Both the position numbers and the translations under genes were made by a program. Shown in pieces: positions 8,359-15,520 of a DNA stretch of 64,000 nt; position 1 is the stretch's first letter, and each line of letters opens with the position of its first letter. Source of the DNA: Paenibacillus zeisoli (GTDB lineage Bacteria > Bacillota > Bacilli > Paenibacillales > Paenibacillaceae). A model generated the notes under the pieces. The model was not told where the DNA came from. It worked only from the letters and a program-made list of their open reading frames with translations, and did no database searches. Location of the stretch: the NCBI RefSeq assembly GCF_003994465.1, contig NZ_RZNX01000001.1:372001-436000 (forward strand), given 5' to 3'.

Positions 8359-9018
8359 ATGAAAACCAGTTTACGTTTCTTATCGATAATAATCACCCTA
8401 GCATTTTGTTATGTTGTTGTTCACATTTACTATACATTGAACGGGGGAACACCCTGGGGAAAGGCTAACTTCAAACAAGAAGTTGAGGAGTACCTGAGTC
8501 TTAAATATCCTGAGCTAAGCTACTCAGTTGAATCTGAATACTATGGATTTAAGGAGGGCCAATACAGTGCCCATGTTACAACTTTAGAAACTGAATTTGA
8601 GGTATCTGAGCGAGAAGGATACGGTTTATGGGATAACTATCCCCATTCGTTATGGACAAAAGAGGCAACAGCAATATGTAACGACTCACTTGCGGAATAT
8701 ACCAATGACGCCAAATGTAGAGTTGAGTTGGTTGGATCAGGAGGTTTAAATGAGGTTAAAGAACCTTTCCCCTCCTATGAACAAGTTCGTGATCAGCTAA
8801 GAATGCAAGTAAATATTCATTTCAGTAGGAGTCTCAGGAAAAACGACAACCAGGATCTTAAAATGATTCTGGGCATAAAGGAATCAATTGAACAAACGGA
8901 AATTTCGAATGTTATAGATTTCACCTTCAGTGATGTTTCGTTTTTTAATGTGAACCATGAAATTTCGACAATTACAGATTTAGAAAATAAAGCATATTAT
9001 CCTGAGCCGATTCAGTGA
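8359..9018 (+). CDS. Hypothetical membrane-anchored protein
   Basis: I do not recognise this 219-residue protein with certainty. An N-terminal hydrophobic segment (about residues 8-28, FLSIIITLAFCYVVVHIYY) suggests a single membrane anchor or uncleaved signal. The rest is a soluble, acidic domain with a beta-rich look (KYPELSYSVESEYYGFKEGQ), reminiscent of YfjL-like/PepSY-type small extracytoplasmic domains. The ATG at 8359 was preferred to an upstream GTG at 8329 because GGCAGGG lies 8 bases before it. It directly precedes the first GC-rich cassette-like spacer. Confidence 0.55.
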   Translation: MKTSLRFLSIIITLAFCYVVVHIYYTLNGGTPWGKANFKQEVEEYLSLKYPELSYSVESEYYGFKEGQYSAHVTTLETEFEVSEREGYGLWDNYPHSLWTKEATAICNDSLAEYTNDAKCRVELVGSGGLNEVKEPFPSYEQVRDQLRMQVNIHFSRSLRKNDNQDLKMILGIKESIEQTEISNVIDFTFSDVSFFNVNHEISTITDLENKAYYPEPIQ

Positions 9019-9150
9019 AGTAGGATACTTCGGACCGCATTCAAGCTTCGGTCGCTGCCGCTCCCTCTGTCCGCTGGAGGCATTACGGAAAGCGGTTTTG
9101 CACAACACCTACGAAGCCACCCGATCGACTTTGTCACCGTAAACCTTTCG

Positions 9151-9180
9151 GTTTCGTAAATACAAGAACGTTATCTGAAA
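9151..9180 (+). repeat. attC-like spacer A (conserved 3' arm)
   Basis: This is the first of six related 3' arms. It reads TTTCGTAAATACAAG then AACGTTATCTGAAAT, close to the shared pattern GTTCGTGAATAC-N-AGAACGTTA-N-GNGAAAT. The whole spacer 9019-9185 is GC-richer than the flanking genes and contains several short inverted segments. No clear matching 5' arm was found for this copy. Confidence 0.5.
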
Positions 9181-9205
9181 TTTATGGAGGTAAAAGATAT
9201 TAAAC

Positions 9206-9512
9206 ATGAAACCTAAAAAAGTAATGTTCTTTTCTGTCTTAATGACTTTATTATTTTCGCTACTTGCATGTAATTCACAAAGTTCAGCAAGTTATTCACC
9301 CAATAAAACTGCGGGGCGGCTTCGCAGTCCCTTGGTCCGGACGAAGCAGTCAGAAGTGGATTCGAACGAGGCATTTGACAGTCAGCAGGGAAGCGGAATC
9401 AGCCGGCTCCTGATGATGCCTTAATCCAGTGGGACGTCGTGAATATGGAAACGTTCTCAGAAATCTACGAGAAAGAAATATACAAACCTAATTTAGCTCA
9501 TCAAATGGAGTG
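9206..9512 (+). pseudogene. Decayed lipoprotein gene
   Basis: GTTAAAAGATA-type spacing and an ATG at 9206 start a lipoprotein signal peptide with lipobox LLAC (residues 19-22 region), but the frame closes after 72 codons. A second reading frame just downstream (about 9397-9512) continues with plausible protein sequence (PAPDDALIQWDVVN and FSEIYEKEIYKPN) up to a TGA at 9512, and that frame is blocked upstream by a stop. The pattern fits a lipoprotein gene broken by at least one frameshift, probably a decayed cassette. The junction sequence between is low in homology, so the exact break is uncertain. Confidence 0.45.
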
Positions 9513-9518
9513 AATGAT

Positions 9519-9956
9519 TTGAAGCTAGAAGATCAAGAAGTGTTATTCAGTATTTTCCACGATGGATCAATTTGTGAAATAACTGACTTAGCAGATCGGT
9601 TAGTTTTTTCTGTAGATATAATGTATCTTGCAGAAAGAATTAATCCAGATTTCCGGTGTTTCCATATTCATCTTATGAAACCATACGTTTTTTTCTTTGA
9701 GGACTACGAATCTGGAAAAAAAACATATGATTTTAAAGAAATAAACAAGTTAGAACTTGAAATTCTAAAGACCGACATTAAAGACGGAAAAATAGAAGTT
9801 TTTTGCAGTTCAGACATTGATGACATATTTGGATTCCTAAATATCAATGTAGTAGAATTATTAATATTTGATCAATTACATAAGAGTGTGGGACTTGAAA
9901 GACTAAGAACTATCGCTCAAGAGTACTGGGGTAATTTTGGAGAGAGGAAAGGGTAA
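9519..9956 (+). CDS. Hypothetical cytosolic protein (cassette gene)
   Basis: I do not recognise this 145-residue acidic, AT-rich gene. No signal or membrane segment is seen. The composition (many Asp, Glu, Ile, Leu, Phe) and size resemble immunity-type or small sensor proteins often found in gene cassettes. TTG at 9519 is favoured because TGGAGTG lies 6 bases upstream; GTG at 9510 is possible. It lies between attC-like spacers A and B in the same orientation as the other cassette genes. Confidence 0.5.
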   Translation: MKLEDQEVLFSIFHDGSICEITDLADRLVFSVDIMYLAERINPDFRCFHIHLMKPYVFFFEDYESGKKTYDFKEINKLELEILKTDIKDGKIEVFCSSDIDDIFGFLNINVVELLIFDQLHKSVGLERLRTIAQEYWGNFGERKG

Positions 9957-9992
9957 TGAAGATAATCTCTATGATGTTGTCGTAGACCTCTA

Positions 9993-10154
9993 ATAACAAT
10001 TCATTCACGAATCGAATGCTGGCGGCTCATTGGTCCCGGAAGTATTTGATGCGAAGAAGCAATTGCCGGGACAACCCTGCACTGGCTAAGTCTGACGACC
10101 CGGGCTTACGCCCTTGAGCCAGTGAGGGTTCGAGAATACAAAGACGTTATGGGC
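9993..10154 (+). repeat. attC-like spacer B
   Basis: An imperfect palindrome of about 160 bases. The 5' arm TAACAATTCATTCACGAA is complementary to the 3' arm around TTCGAGAATAC-AAAGACGTTATG. Inside are a second inverted pair (ACCCTGCACTGGCTAAG with CTTGAGCCAGTGAGGGT) and a CCCGGG centre. The long foldable structure bounded by short TAAC/GTTA-containing arms with extra bases on one side is the layout of integron attC sites. Confidence 0.6.
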
Positions 10155-10262
10155 AATTACTGCAATTACTGAATTAAGGTTATTCGATGAAGTAAGAAAA
10201 TCCATTATGGGGTAAAGCATCCCTATAGAAATTATTTTCGAGATGGACTGGAGGAATTTTGT

Positions 10263-10772
10263 ATGAGGCGGTTGCGATATCAGGTTGCATGTAGTTTAGA
10301 TGGTTTCATTGCAGGGCTGAAGGATGAGTTTGATTGGATTACACCAGAGCCTGAATTTAATTTCGAAGAATTACATGCACAATTTGACACGATTATTATG
10401 GGACGTCGGACTTATGAAATTGTAAGTTCCCTGGGTGAGGATTTTGTGGGGAAGCAAGTAATCGTTGCCTCAAGGACATTAAGGCAGGGTGATCACTCCA
10501 GTATCGAGATCGTGAGTGAAGGACTGGAAGCTCGGGTTCGCGAACTTCGTTCAGAATCCGGAAAGGATATTTGGCTTTATGGCGGAAGTGATTTATTTTC
10601 ACAACTCCTCGCTTGGAATCTCGTAGATACAGTTGAACCAGCAATTATCCCAATTCTACTTGGGGAAGGTGTTCCATTGTTTACTTTGTACGAGGGGCGT
10701 AGGAACTTGGTACTATCGAATCATCGTGTCTATTCAAGTGGAATGGTATTACTAGAATACAATGTGCAGTAG
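10263..10772 (+). CDS. Dihydrofolate reductase/RibD C-terminal-like protein
   Basis: This 169-residue protein is a member of the RibD C-terminal (bacterial bifunctional deaminase-reductase) superfamily, stand-alone YyaP/YwjB type. Visible are RYQVACSLDGFIAG at the N terminus, the nucleotide-binding IIMGRRTYE (about 43-51), IWLYGGSDLFSQLL and the C-terminal VPLFTLYEGRRNL. It is likely an NAD(P)H-dependent reductase of unknown substrate. GGAGG precedes the ATG by 8 bases. It is a cassette-type gene between spacers B and C. Confidence 0.75.
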   Translation: MRRLRYQVACSLDGFIAGLKDEFDWITPEPEFNFEELHAQFDTIIMGRRTYEIVSSLGEDFVGKQVIVASRTLRQGDHSSIEIVSEGLEARVRELRSESGKDIWLYGGSDLFSQLLAWNLVDTVEPAIIPILLGEGVPLFTLYEGRRNLVLSNHRVYSSGMVLLEYNVQ

Positions 10773-10864
10773 CCCAAGGTCAGTATTGATGTAGTTGGAA
10801 TAATACTTAGACAAACACATTCAATATCAAGGATTTTGCAGGTGATTAGAAGAGGACAGTAATG

Positions 10865-11029
10865 GCGCATAACAATGTATTTACGCGGCGGGTCTTACGG
10901 AGCTTGGTCGCCGAGAGGCGATTCGGGGAAGATGATTCAGGCAATACCCCTGCGAACCTAACCGGGTCGCGGCACCCCCTTGGGGCTTAAGGTTCTAAGG
11001 TTCGTGAATACGAGAACGTTATAGGAAAT
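10865..11029 (+). repeat. attC-like spacer C
   Basis: This is the best-formed copy. The 5' arm GCGCATAACAATGTATTTACG is the complement, with a three-base difference in length, of the 3' arm CGTGAATACGAGAACGTTAT. Inside are further pairs such as CGGCGGGTC with the CCCCTTGGGG region. The asymmetry of the two arms recalls the extrahelical bases of attC sites. Confidence 0.6.
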
Positions 11030-11172
11030 CAGCGTAAAATCAAAAAAATCTTTATAAGCCATTAAATTTGATATTGCAAAAAGGCTCCACGGACAGTTGC
11101 TAATTATGCCATTCGGACCTTGGTTCGCAAGGAGCATTGCCAGAAGAGTGGATTCAGCGAACAATCCCTTAC

Positions 11173-11204
11173 GGGGTTCGTGAATAGAATAACGTAAGAT
11201 GAAA
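11173..11204 (+). repeat. attC-like spacer D (3' arm)
   Basis: GGGTTCGTGAATAGAATAAC then GTAAGATGAAAT is a diverged copy of the shared 3' arm. The stretch between spacers C and D (11030-11172) holds no convincing gene, so this may be an empty or eroded cassette. Confidence 0.5.
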
Positions 11205-11227
11205 TATTGAGCAGAGGAATGAAAAGA

Positions 11228-11314
11228 ATGAAAATCAAGAGATTCATTCAATTGGTTTTCGGAATGCTTAAAGAAGACTCAGAGGGATTTCAAGGAAGAG
11301 AAGCAGCCGGATAA
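11228..11314 (+). pseudogene. Truncated cassette gene start
   Basis: An ATG at 11228 after a GAGGAATG-type site begins a basic, amphipathic 28-residue peptide (MKIKRFIQLVFGMLKEDS) that stops where spacer E begins. It looks like the first codons of a gene whose remainder was replaced by the spacer. Confidence 0.25.
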
Positions 11315-11372
11315 CCCTGCAATGGCTAAGCCCGTCTGACCCGGGCTGGCACCCTTAAGCCAGAGAGGACTT
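11306..11372 (+). repeat. attC-like spacer E (central part)
   Basis: AACCCTGCAATGGCTAAG, then a CCCGTCTGACCCGGG centre, then CTTAAGCCAGAGAGG matches the core of spacer B closely, but the terminal arm is lost (ACTTAATACAGG replaces the usual end). The phosphotransferase gene starts 18 bases later. Confidence 0.5.
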
Positions 11373-11390
11373 AATACAGGGGGGTATTTC

Positions 11391-12302
11391 ATGAAGCAGT
11401 TATTAATAGAACACATTCCTTTTTTACATGGCAAGGTTCAAATAGAACAAATCCACAAGGGATATTCAAGTGAAAGTAAATATATTGTATTTAGAGATGA
11501 CCAGAAATTTCTGCTCAGAACTTTTGATAATAAACTGTATTCTACAAAGGAAATAGAGTTCCAGGCTTTATTGAAAATGAAAGAATATAACGTGAAATGC
11601 TCAAGGCCATTAGAGATGGGCAATCTAGAAAGCCAGGGAATTGGATTCATGATACTATCTTTCATTGAAGGTGATGATGCCTCAGAAGTTCTATCTAAAA
11701 TTTCGATGAGAGAGCAATTCAATATTGGTTTTGAAGCTGGGGTAGAACTGCAAAAAATCCACCAATATATAGCTCCAAATAGTGTCTCCACTTGGTATGA
11801 GCGAAAGTTTAAAAAACACAAACAATACCTTGATAAGTATCTCCAGCTAAATGTTAGGATTAAGGATGATTCAAGGCTTTTGTCCTTTATTGAGGATCAT
11901 CTTCAACTAATGAAGCATAGGCCAAATCTGTTTCAGCATGATGATTTTCATGTTGGAAATCTTATAATTAAAGACAATCAATTCTCAGGTGTAATAGATT
12001 TTAATAGATACGACTGGGGTGATCCCATTCACGAATTTCTAAAGGTTGGAATGTTTAGTTCTGAGGTAAGCGTTCCTTTTTCAATTGGCCAAATTAGAGG
12101 ATATCATAAATACTCGGAGCCTAATGATCTTTTCTGGAGACTGTATTCGCTTTATTTGGCGATGTGTCTTATTTCCTCTATTGTATGGATAATAAGAGTT
12201 AAACCAGAAGAAACGAAAGTAATGATGGATAAGATTGATAGAGTGTTAGAAGATCATGAATATTTTAGACTTATTAGACCGAAGTGGTACTCTGAGCTGT
12301 AA
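11391..12302 (+). CDS. Aminoglycoside phosphotransferase family protein (APH/CHK-like)
   Basis: This 303-residue kinase-like protein has the catalytic loop HDDFHVGN (Brenner motif HxDxxxxN, about residues 183-190) and the metal-binding IDFNRYDWGD. An N-terminal lobe with KYIVFRDDQKFLLRTF supplies a likely lysine-less/altered ATP pocket; the usual Lys is replaced by the segment LLRT, as in several APH relatives. It phosphorylates an antibiotic or small hydroxyl compound; the substrate cannot be told. The gene is AT-rich, has a GGGGGG ribosome site and lies between spacers E and F. Confidence 0.75.
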   Translation: MKQLLIEHIPFLHGKVQIEQIHKGYSSESKYIVFRDDQKFLLRTFDNKLYSTKEIEFQALLKMKEYNVKCSRPLEMGNLESQGIGFMILSFIEGDDASEVLSKISMREQFNIGFEAGVELQKIHQYIAPNSVSTWYERKFKKHKQYLDKYLQLNVRIKDDSRLLSFIEDHLQLMKHRPNLFQHDDFHVGNLIIKDNQFSGVIDFNRYDWGDPIHEFLKVGMFSSEVSVPFSIGQIRGYHKYSEPNDLFWRLYSLYLAMCLISSIVWIIRVKPEETKVMMDKIDRVLEDHEYFRLIRPKWYSEL

Positions 12303-12470
12303 TTCAAGAAGCGCCATCCTTCATGTAACTTCAGATAAAACCGCATTCACGCATCTGACAGGTAAAGCTGGCCCTGAGGCCGCAAGAAGGATCATTGAGA
12401 AGATGTTCAGCGAAAAAACCTACAAGACTAGTGGGGGAGCTACCTGAGGACTACATTGCCCTTCGGCTTT

Positions 12471-12502
12471 GGGTTCAATAATACAACAACATTAAGCAAC
12501 AT
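12471..12502 (+). repeat. attC-like spacer F (3' arm)
   Basis: GGGTTCAATAATACAAC then AACATTAAGCAACAT is a diverged copy of the shared 3' arm. The spacer 12303-12470 contains a candidate 5' arm near 12325 (TAACTTCAG, then GCATTCACGC). The DUF4269 gene follows within 20 bases. Confidence 0.5.
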
Positions 12503-12521
12503 AAGAAGAAAGGAGTGAGAA

Positions 12522-13115
12522 ATCAAAACCAAATCATTCCGTGATTTCACAAATATAAATTATTTAGCATGTGGAAATCCTCGCCAGTATAATGCTTTCA
12601 AGGTTCTTAATGATTTGAGTATAATGACAGTCTTGAATCCATTTGACCCATTGCTTGTTGGAACAGTTCCAATAGAAATTGACTTACCTACGAGTGATTT
12701 AGATATCATTTGTCATTTTCAAGATGCAATGATATTTCGAGACTTTTTGATTCAAGAATATAGCAAGTACAAAGATTTTAGTGTTAAAAGTACTGTAGTG
12801 GACAGCATTGAAAGAGTGGTATGTTACTTTACATATGGAAAGTGGATGGTTGAGATATTCGGACAACCGAAATCAACATTTCAGCAGAATGGCTATAAGC
12901 ATATGATTATAGAGTATCGAATACTTAGCTTGTTAGGGATTAAAGCTAAGAAACGTATTATTGAACTAAAGAGCAGAGGAATCAAAACCGAACCAGCATT
13001 TGGTCATCTGCTTAAGATACAAGGAGATCCATACAAAGTATTGCTAGAGATGTATCAATGGAATGAAGAACAATTACAAGAGTACTTGAGGTTTATATCA
13101 ATTGACTGCGACTAA
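12522..13115 (+). CDS. DUF4269 (nucleotidyltransferase-like) protein with unusual start
   Basis: The protein matches the DUF4269 family, a predicted nucleotidyltransferase-fold group: DPLLVGTVPIEIDL, SDLDIICHF (the DxD-like pair) and YKHMIIEYRIL are typical. Family similarity (NYLACGNPRQYNAFKVLNDL) extends upstream of the first conventional start (TTG at 12615) and continues in frame to 12519, just after a stop. The perfect AAAGGAG (12509-12515) stands 6 bases before ATC at 12522, exactly where ATG is expected. Either ATC serves as a rare start or the start codon mutated and only a shorter form is made. It is a cassette gene between spacers F and G. Confidence 0.6.
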   Translation: MKTKSFRDFTNINYLACGNPRQYNAFKVLNDLSIMTVLNPFDPLLVGTVPIEIDLPTSDLDIICHFQDAMIFRDFLIQEYSKYKDFSVKSTVVDSIERVVCYFTYGKWMVEIFGQPKSTFQQNGYKHMIIEYRILSLLGIKAKKRIIELKSRGIKTEPAFGHLLKIQGDPYKVLLEMYQWNEEQLQEYLRFISIDCD

Positions 13116-13363
13116 CACGGTATTTACCCTTGGACGGAAGTCCTTGTTCTGCCCGAGGCATTTTCAAGAAATGGGATCACGCAGGCAACCCTGCGAGGCA
13201 AGCGGCGGAGCCACCAGGCAGCTGCGTAGAACAAAAGGAACTTCCTTCCTCTGATCGCCAGATGTATAATCACGGTAGATATAGCAAACAACTAGCGACC
13301 CAGCCTAAGATAAGATCTATCTCAGGCTGGGTCGTTTCGTGAATGCCAGAACGTTAAGCGAAA
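13109..13363 (+). repeat. attC-like spacer G
   Basis: This is the longest copy. The 5' arm GCGACTAACACGGTATTTACC pairs with the 3' arm TTTCGTGAATGCCAG, AACGTTAAGCGAAAG; GTTAAGC fits the integron R' core GTTRRRY. It contains a separate 15-bp stem (CGACCCAGCCTAAGA at 13296, TCTCAGGCTGGGTCG ending 13334) that may act as a terminator or be part of the fold. Confidence 0.6.
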
Positions 13364-13383
13364 GACTCGAGAAAGGATTTTTA

Positions 13384-13928
13384 ATGATGCTCATACAAGA
13401 TGGAATAATTTTACGCCAAACGAAAATGGAAGACATCAATGATTATATAGAATGGTATACCACAAAGACGGAATGGATGAACTGGGATGCTCCCTGGGAG
13501 CAAAATAATCAAAATGACCTTAATAACTTAGTAGAACACTTAAAACATCAAGTCTCCTTAAATACTAGTGTAGTACCAAAGAGGTTAGAGATATGTCTTG
13601 GATCAGGCACACATATAGGTTGGGTAAATTCTTACTTTATTGAAAGCGATGAAACAAAGTTAGCAATTGGTATTAATTTACCTGGTAAGAAAATCGTGGT
13701 CTTGGATTAGGTCACAAGTCATTTAGCATTTGGATCGATTACCAGTTCAATGCTCGAGGATTATTGAAGATTTACACTCAAACATGGTCTGGTAATAATC
13801 GAATGATAAATTTAGCAGAAAAGGTAGGATTTAAGGAAATAAAGCGAAGGGTTGGGGTTCGACAAGTAAGAAGCAATTTATATGATGCATTAACCTTCGA
13901 ATTAAATCGAGAAGATCATTTTTGTTAA
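13384..13928 (+). pseudogene. GNAT acetyltransferase, frameshifted
   Basis: The first frame (13384-13710) encodes the N-terminal part of a RimJ-like GNAT protein (MLIQDGIILRQTKMEDINDY to IGINLPGKK) and then stops. The rest continues in another frame from about 13692 (NRGLGLGHKSFSIWIDYQF, then NLAEKVGFKEIKRRVGVRQ) to TAA at 13928. Restoring one A in the AAGAAAATC run at 13687-13694 rejoins acetyl-CoA motif and C terminus. It is either a real frameshift, a slippage site or a sequencing error. AAAGGATTTTTA precedes the tandem ATG ATG start. Confidence 0.7.
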
Positions 13929-13944
13929 AAGGAGATGCATAAAT

Positions 13945-14601
13945 ATGAATGTTGTAGATAATTTGCCAGAACCGATAAAGTTGGAGAATCTTATGAAAAT
14001 CCATGCTTTATTAAATATTATTCTATGTCGTGATGAATGGATTCGTTACCACAGTTTTCTTCCAGAGTGGAAAGACAAAATTTCGATGGCTAAGATCGAT
14101 AATGGAGCAGGTGATCATTTATTTATCTTATTTGCTCCTCAGGGAACCATTTTAAAAGGTTTTGATCATGAGTCTGAATTAAGCCCGTATGCGCGAGATG
14201 AACATGAAATATGGCCAGGAATTTATGATGAAGTTCCAAAGGAATTATTGTTATTACTTGAGGATGAAGCAATAGTAAATGAGGATGTTACTTTCTGTAT
14301 ATGGCGTAGAAATTGTGATTCTGAATGGCAAAAGGGCAAGGTAGAGTTTCCCAAGGGGGAAGAAGATGGTTCTAACTTTTTGTTAGGTACAATTTTTCAA
14401 ACACCAGAGGATTTTGTGGAATTCGCTAAAGATTACTTTGACTTAACGCCTCCACTGTATATTGTTGCGAATATATATAAGGGTACTCCAATTACGGCCG
14501 AGATGATTCAGATGTTAAATCCAGATTGTGATGTAGAGGAAGTTTTTCAAGAGCTAGGTTCAACTTTCTCAAACAACACAGCAGAAAATAATAAAAGATG
14601 A
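13945..14601 (+). CDS. Hypothetical protein, 218 residues
   Basis: I do not recognise this family with confidence. The protein is acidic, soluble and Trp-rich, without a signal or membrane segment, with motifs such as EHEIWPGIYDEVPKEL and FCIWRRNCDSEWQKG. Similar proteins appear in Bacillales as uncharacterised SMI1/KNR4-neighbour or immunity-like genes, but that is a guess. AAAGGAG lies 9 bases before the ATG. It directly follows the broken GNAT gene and keeps the same orientation and AT-rich composition. Confidence 0.55.
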   Translation: MNVVDNLPEPIKLENLMKIHALLNIILCRDEWIRYHSFLPEWKDKISMAKIDNGAGDHLFILFAPQGTILKGFDHESELSPYARDEHEIWPGIYDEVPKELLLLLEDEAIVNEDVTFCIWRRNCDSEWQKGKVEFPKGEEDGSNFLLGTIFQTPEDFVEFAKDYFDLTPPLYIVANIYKGTPITAEMIQMLNPDCDVEEVFQELGSTFSNNTAENNKR

Positions 14602-14614
14602 GGCAGCTAAAATA

Positions 14615-14755
14615 ATGATAATAATAAAACTATTTAGATTCCTGTTGTTTATAATAGCTGTTTTACTAGCTGCATCATCTATGCCGATATTTGCAGGAAT
14701 TGTATTGTTAATCATTATCGGACTCTCAATTTTACTAAAGAAATCTAAGAACTGA
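14615..14755 (+). CDS. Small hydrophobic membrane protein, 46 residues
   Basis: The reading frame after the 218-residue gene encodes an almost wholly hydrophobic peptide with two likely membrane segments (about residues 6-21 and 24-41) and a basic tail (LLKKSKN). The start has only a weak ribosome site (GAGGCAG), but the composition and position 13 bases after the preceding stop suggest a translated small membrane protein. Function unknown. Confidence 0.4.
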   Translation: MIIIKLFRFLLFIIAVLLAASSMPIFAGIVLLIIIGLSILLKKSKN

Positions 14756-14785
14756 ACAAATATTATGATAGATGGAGGTGAATTT

Positions 14786-15199
14786 ATGAGTGTTGGTTAT
14801 TCTGGCACGCCTCTAGTAAAAAAGCTCGGAATTAAACAAGGTTTTAAGGTTTTATTTATTAATGAACCTAATAATTATTTCACCTTACTAGGAGAAATTC
14901 CAGCGGTAGAGAGATTGAATAGAAATTATAAATCCAATGACATTGATTTTGTTCATATATTCTCGAAATCGCAAGAGGAATTATTCCCGTTATTGAACGA
15001 ATGTAAGGAGAGAATCCATAGTTCTGGCGTGATTTGGGTGTCTTGGCCGAAGAGGGCTTCAAAGATTATTACTGATTTAAGTGACGTTAACATAAGGAAC
15101 TATGCATTAAGAATAGATCTAGTAGACGTTAAGGTATGCGCTGTTGATGAGATATGGTCAGGATTAAAACTAGTTATACCCTTGAAGAATAGAAGATAA
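14786..15199 (+). CDS. DUF3052-like protein
   Basis: This 137-residue protein begins MSVGYSGTPLVKKLGIKQG, the signature start of DUF3052 proteins, and contains VIWVSWPKRASKI and CAVDEIWSGLKLV of the same family. The family's function is unknown; members are small cytosolic proteins. The start is at the ATG 5 bases after GGAGGTG. It ends the run of AT-rich accessory genes. Confidence 0.7.
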   Translation: MSVGYSGTPLVKKLGIKQGFKVLFINEPNNYFTLLGEIPAVERLNRNYKSNDIDFVHIFSKSQEELFPLLNECKERIHSSGVIWVSWPKRASKIITDLSDVNIRNYALRIDLVDVKVCAVDEIWSGLKLVIPLKNRR

Positions 15200-15445
15200 A
15201 CTCGTTATATTATTTGCAGTCAGTTACTGGGGATTTCATTATGATTCTAATCTAATAGTTCACTAAGCAGTGGATTCAAAGTCTTTGGCATAATCTTTAT
15301 CGCAATCTCCTTCGTTAACCGATTCATAATTATTAGGAGGTTCAATCAAGGTATTGAGTCATAACATTAACCAGAGTATGAAGGTGCTCGGTTCACCCGA
15401 GGGACTTAGAAGGAGTAGATCCAGGTAAAATGATACTCAGATAAA
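15200..15445. other. Intergenic stretch, no gene recognised
   Basis: No reading frame with convincing coding features is visible on either strand. One AGGAGG at 15341 precedes a very short frame (LSHNINQSMKVLGSPEG) that I do not consider a gene. The stretch is AT-rich like the accessory genes before it. Confidence 0.4.
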
Positions 15446-15495
15446 AAGAAAACGTGTCAGAGGGCTTTTTATAGGAGCCAAGACACGTTTTCTTT
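15446..15495. terminator. Bidirectional terminator
   Basis: A 14-bp perfect inverted repeat (AAAGAAAACGTGTC and GACACGTTTTCTTT) with A and T tracts on both flanks lies between convergent genes. It should end transcription from the accessory region and from the secreted-protein gene on the minus strand. Confidence 0.75.
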
Positions 15496-15520
15496 ACTTG
15501 CAAGATATATTAGTATTCAA

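Noticed and set aside
9019..13383. CRISPR array
   Set aside because: The repeats are long imperfect palindromes at irregular intervals of 0.2-1.2 kb with genes between them, not short direct repeats with uniform spacers.
9019..13383. Insertion sequence or MITE remnants
   Set aside because: No transposase or target-site duplications were seen, the inverted arms are asymmetric, and copies fall strictly at gene boundaries; attC-like sites explain this better, though a MITE origin cannot be excluded.
15341..15420. Short frame after an AGGAGG site
   Set aside because: Only about 22 codons from a TTG, no recognisable features, and composition like its non-coding surroundings.
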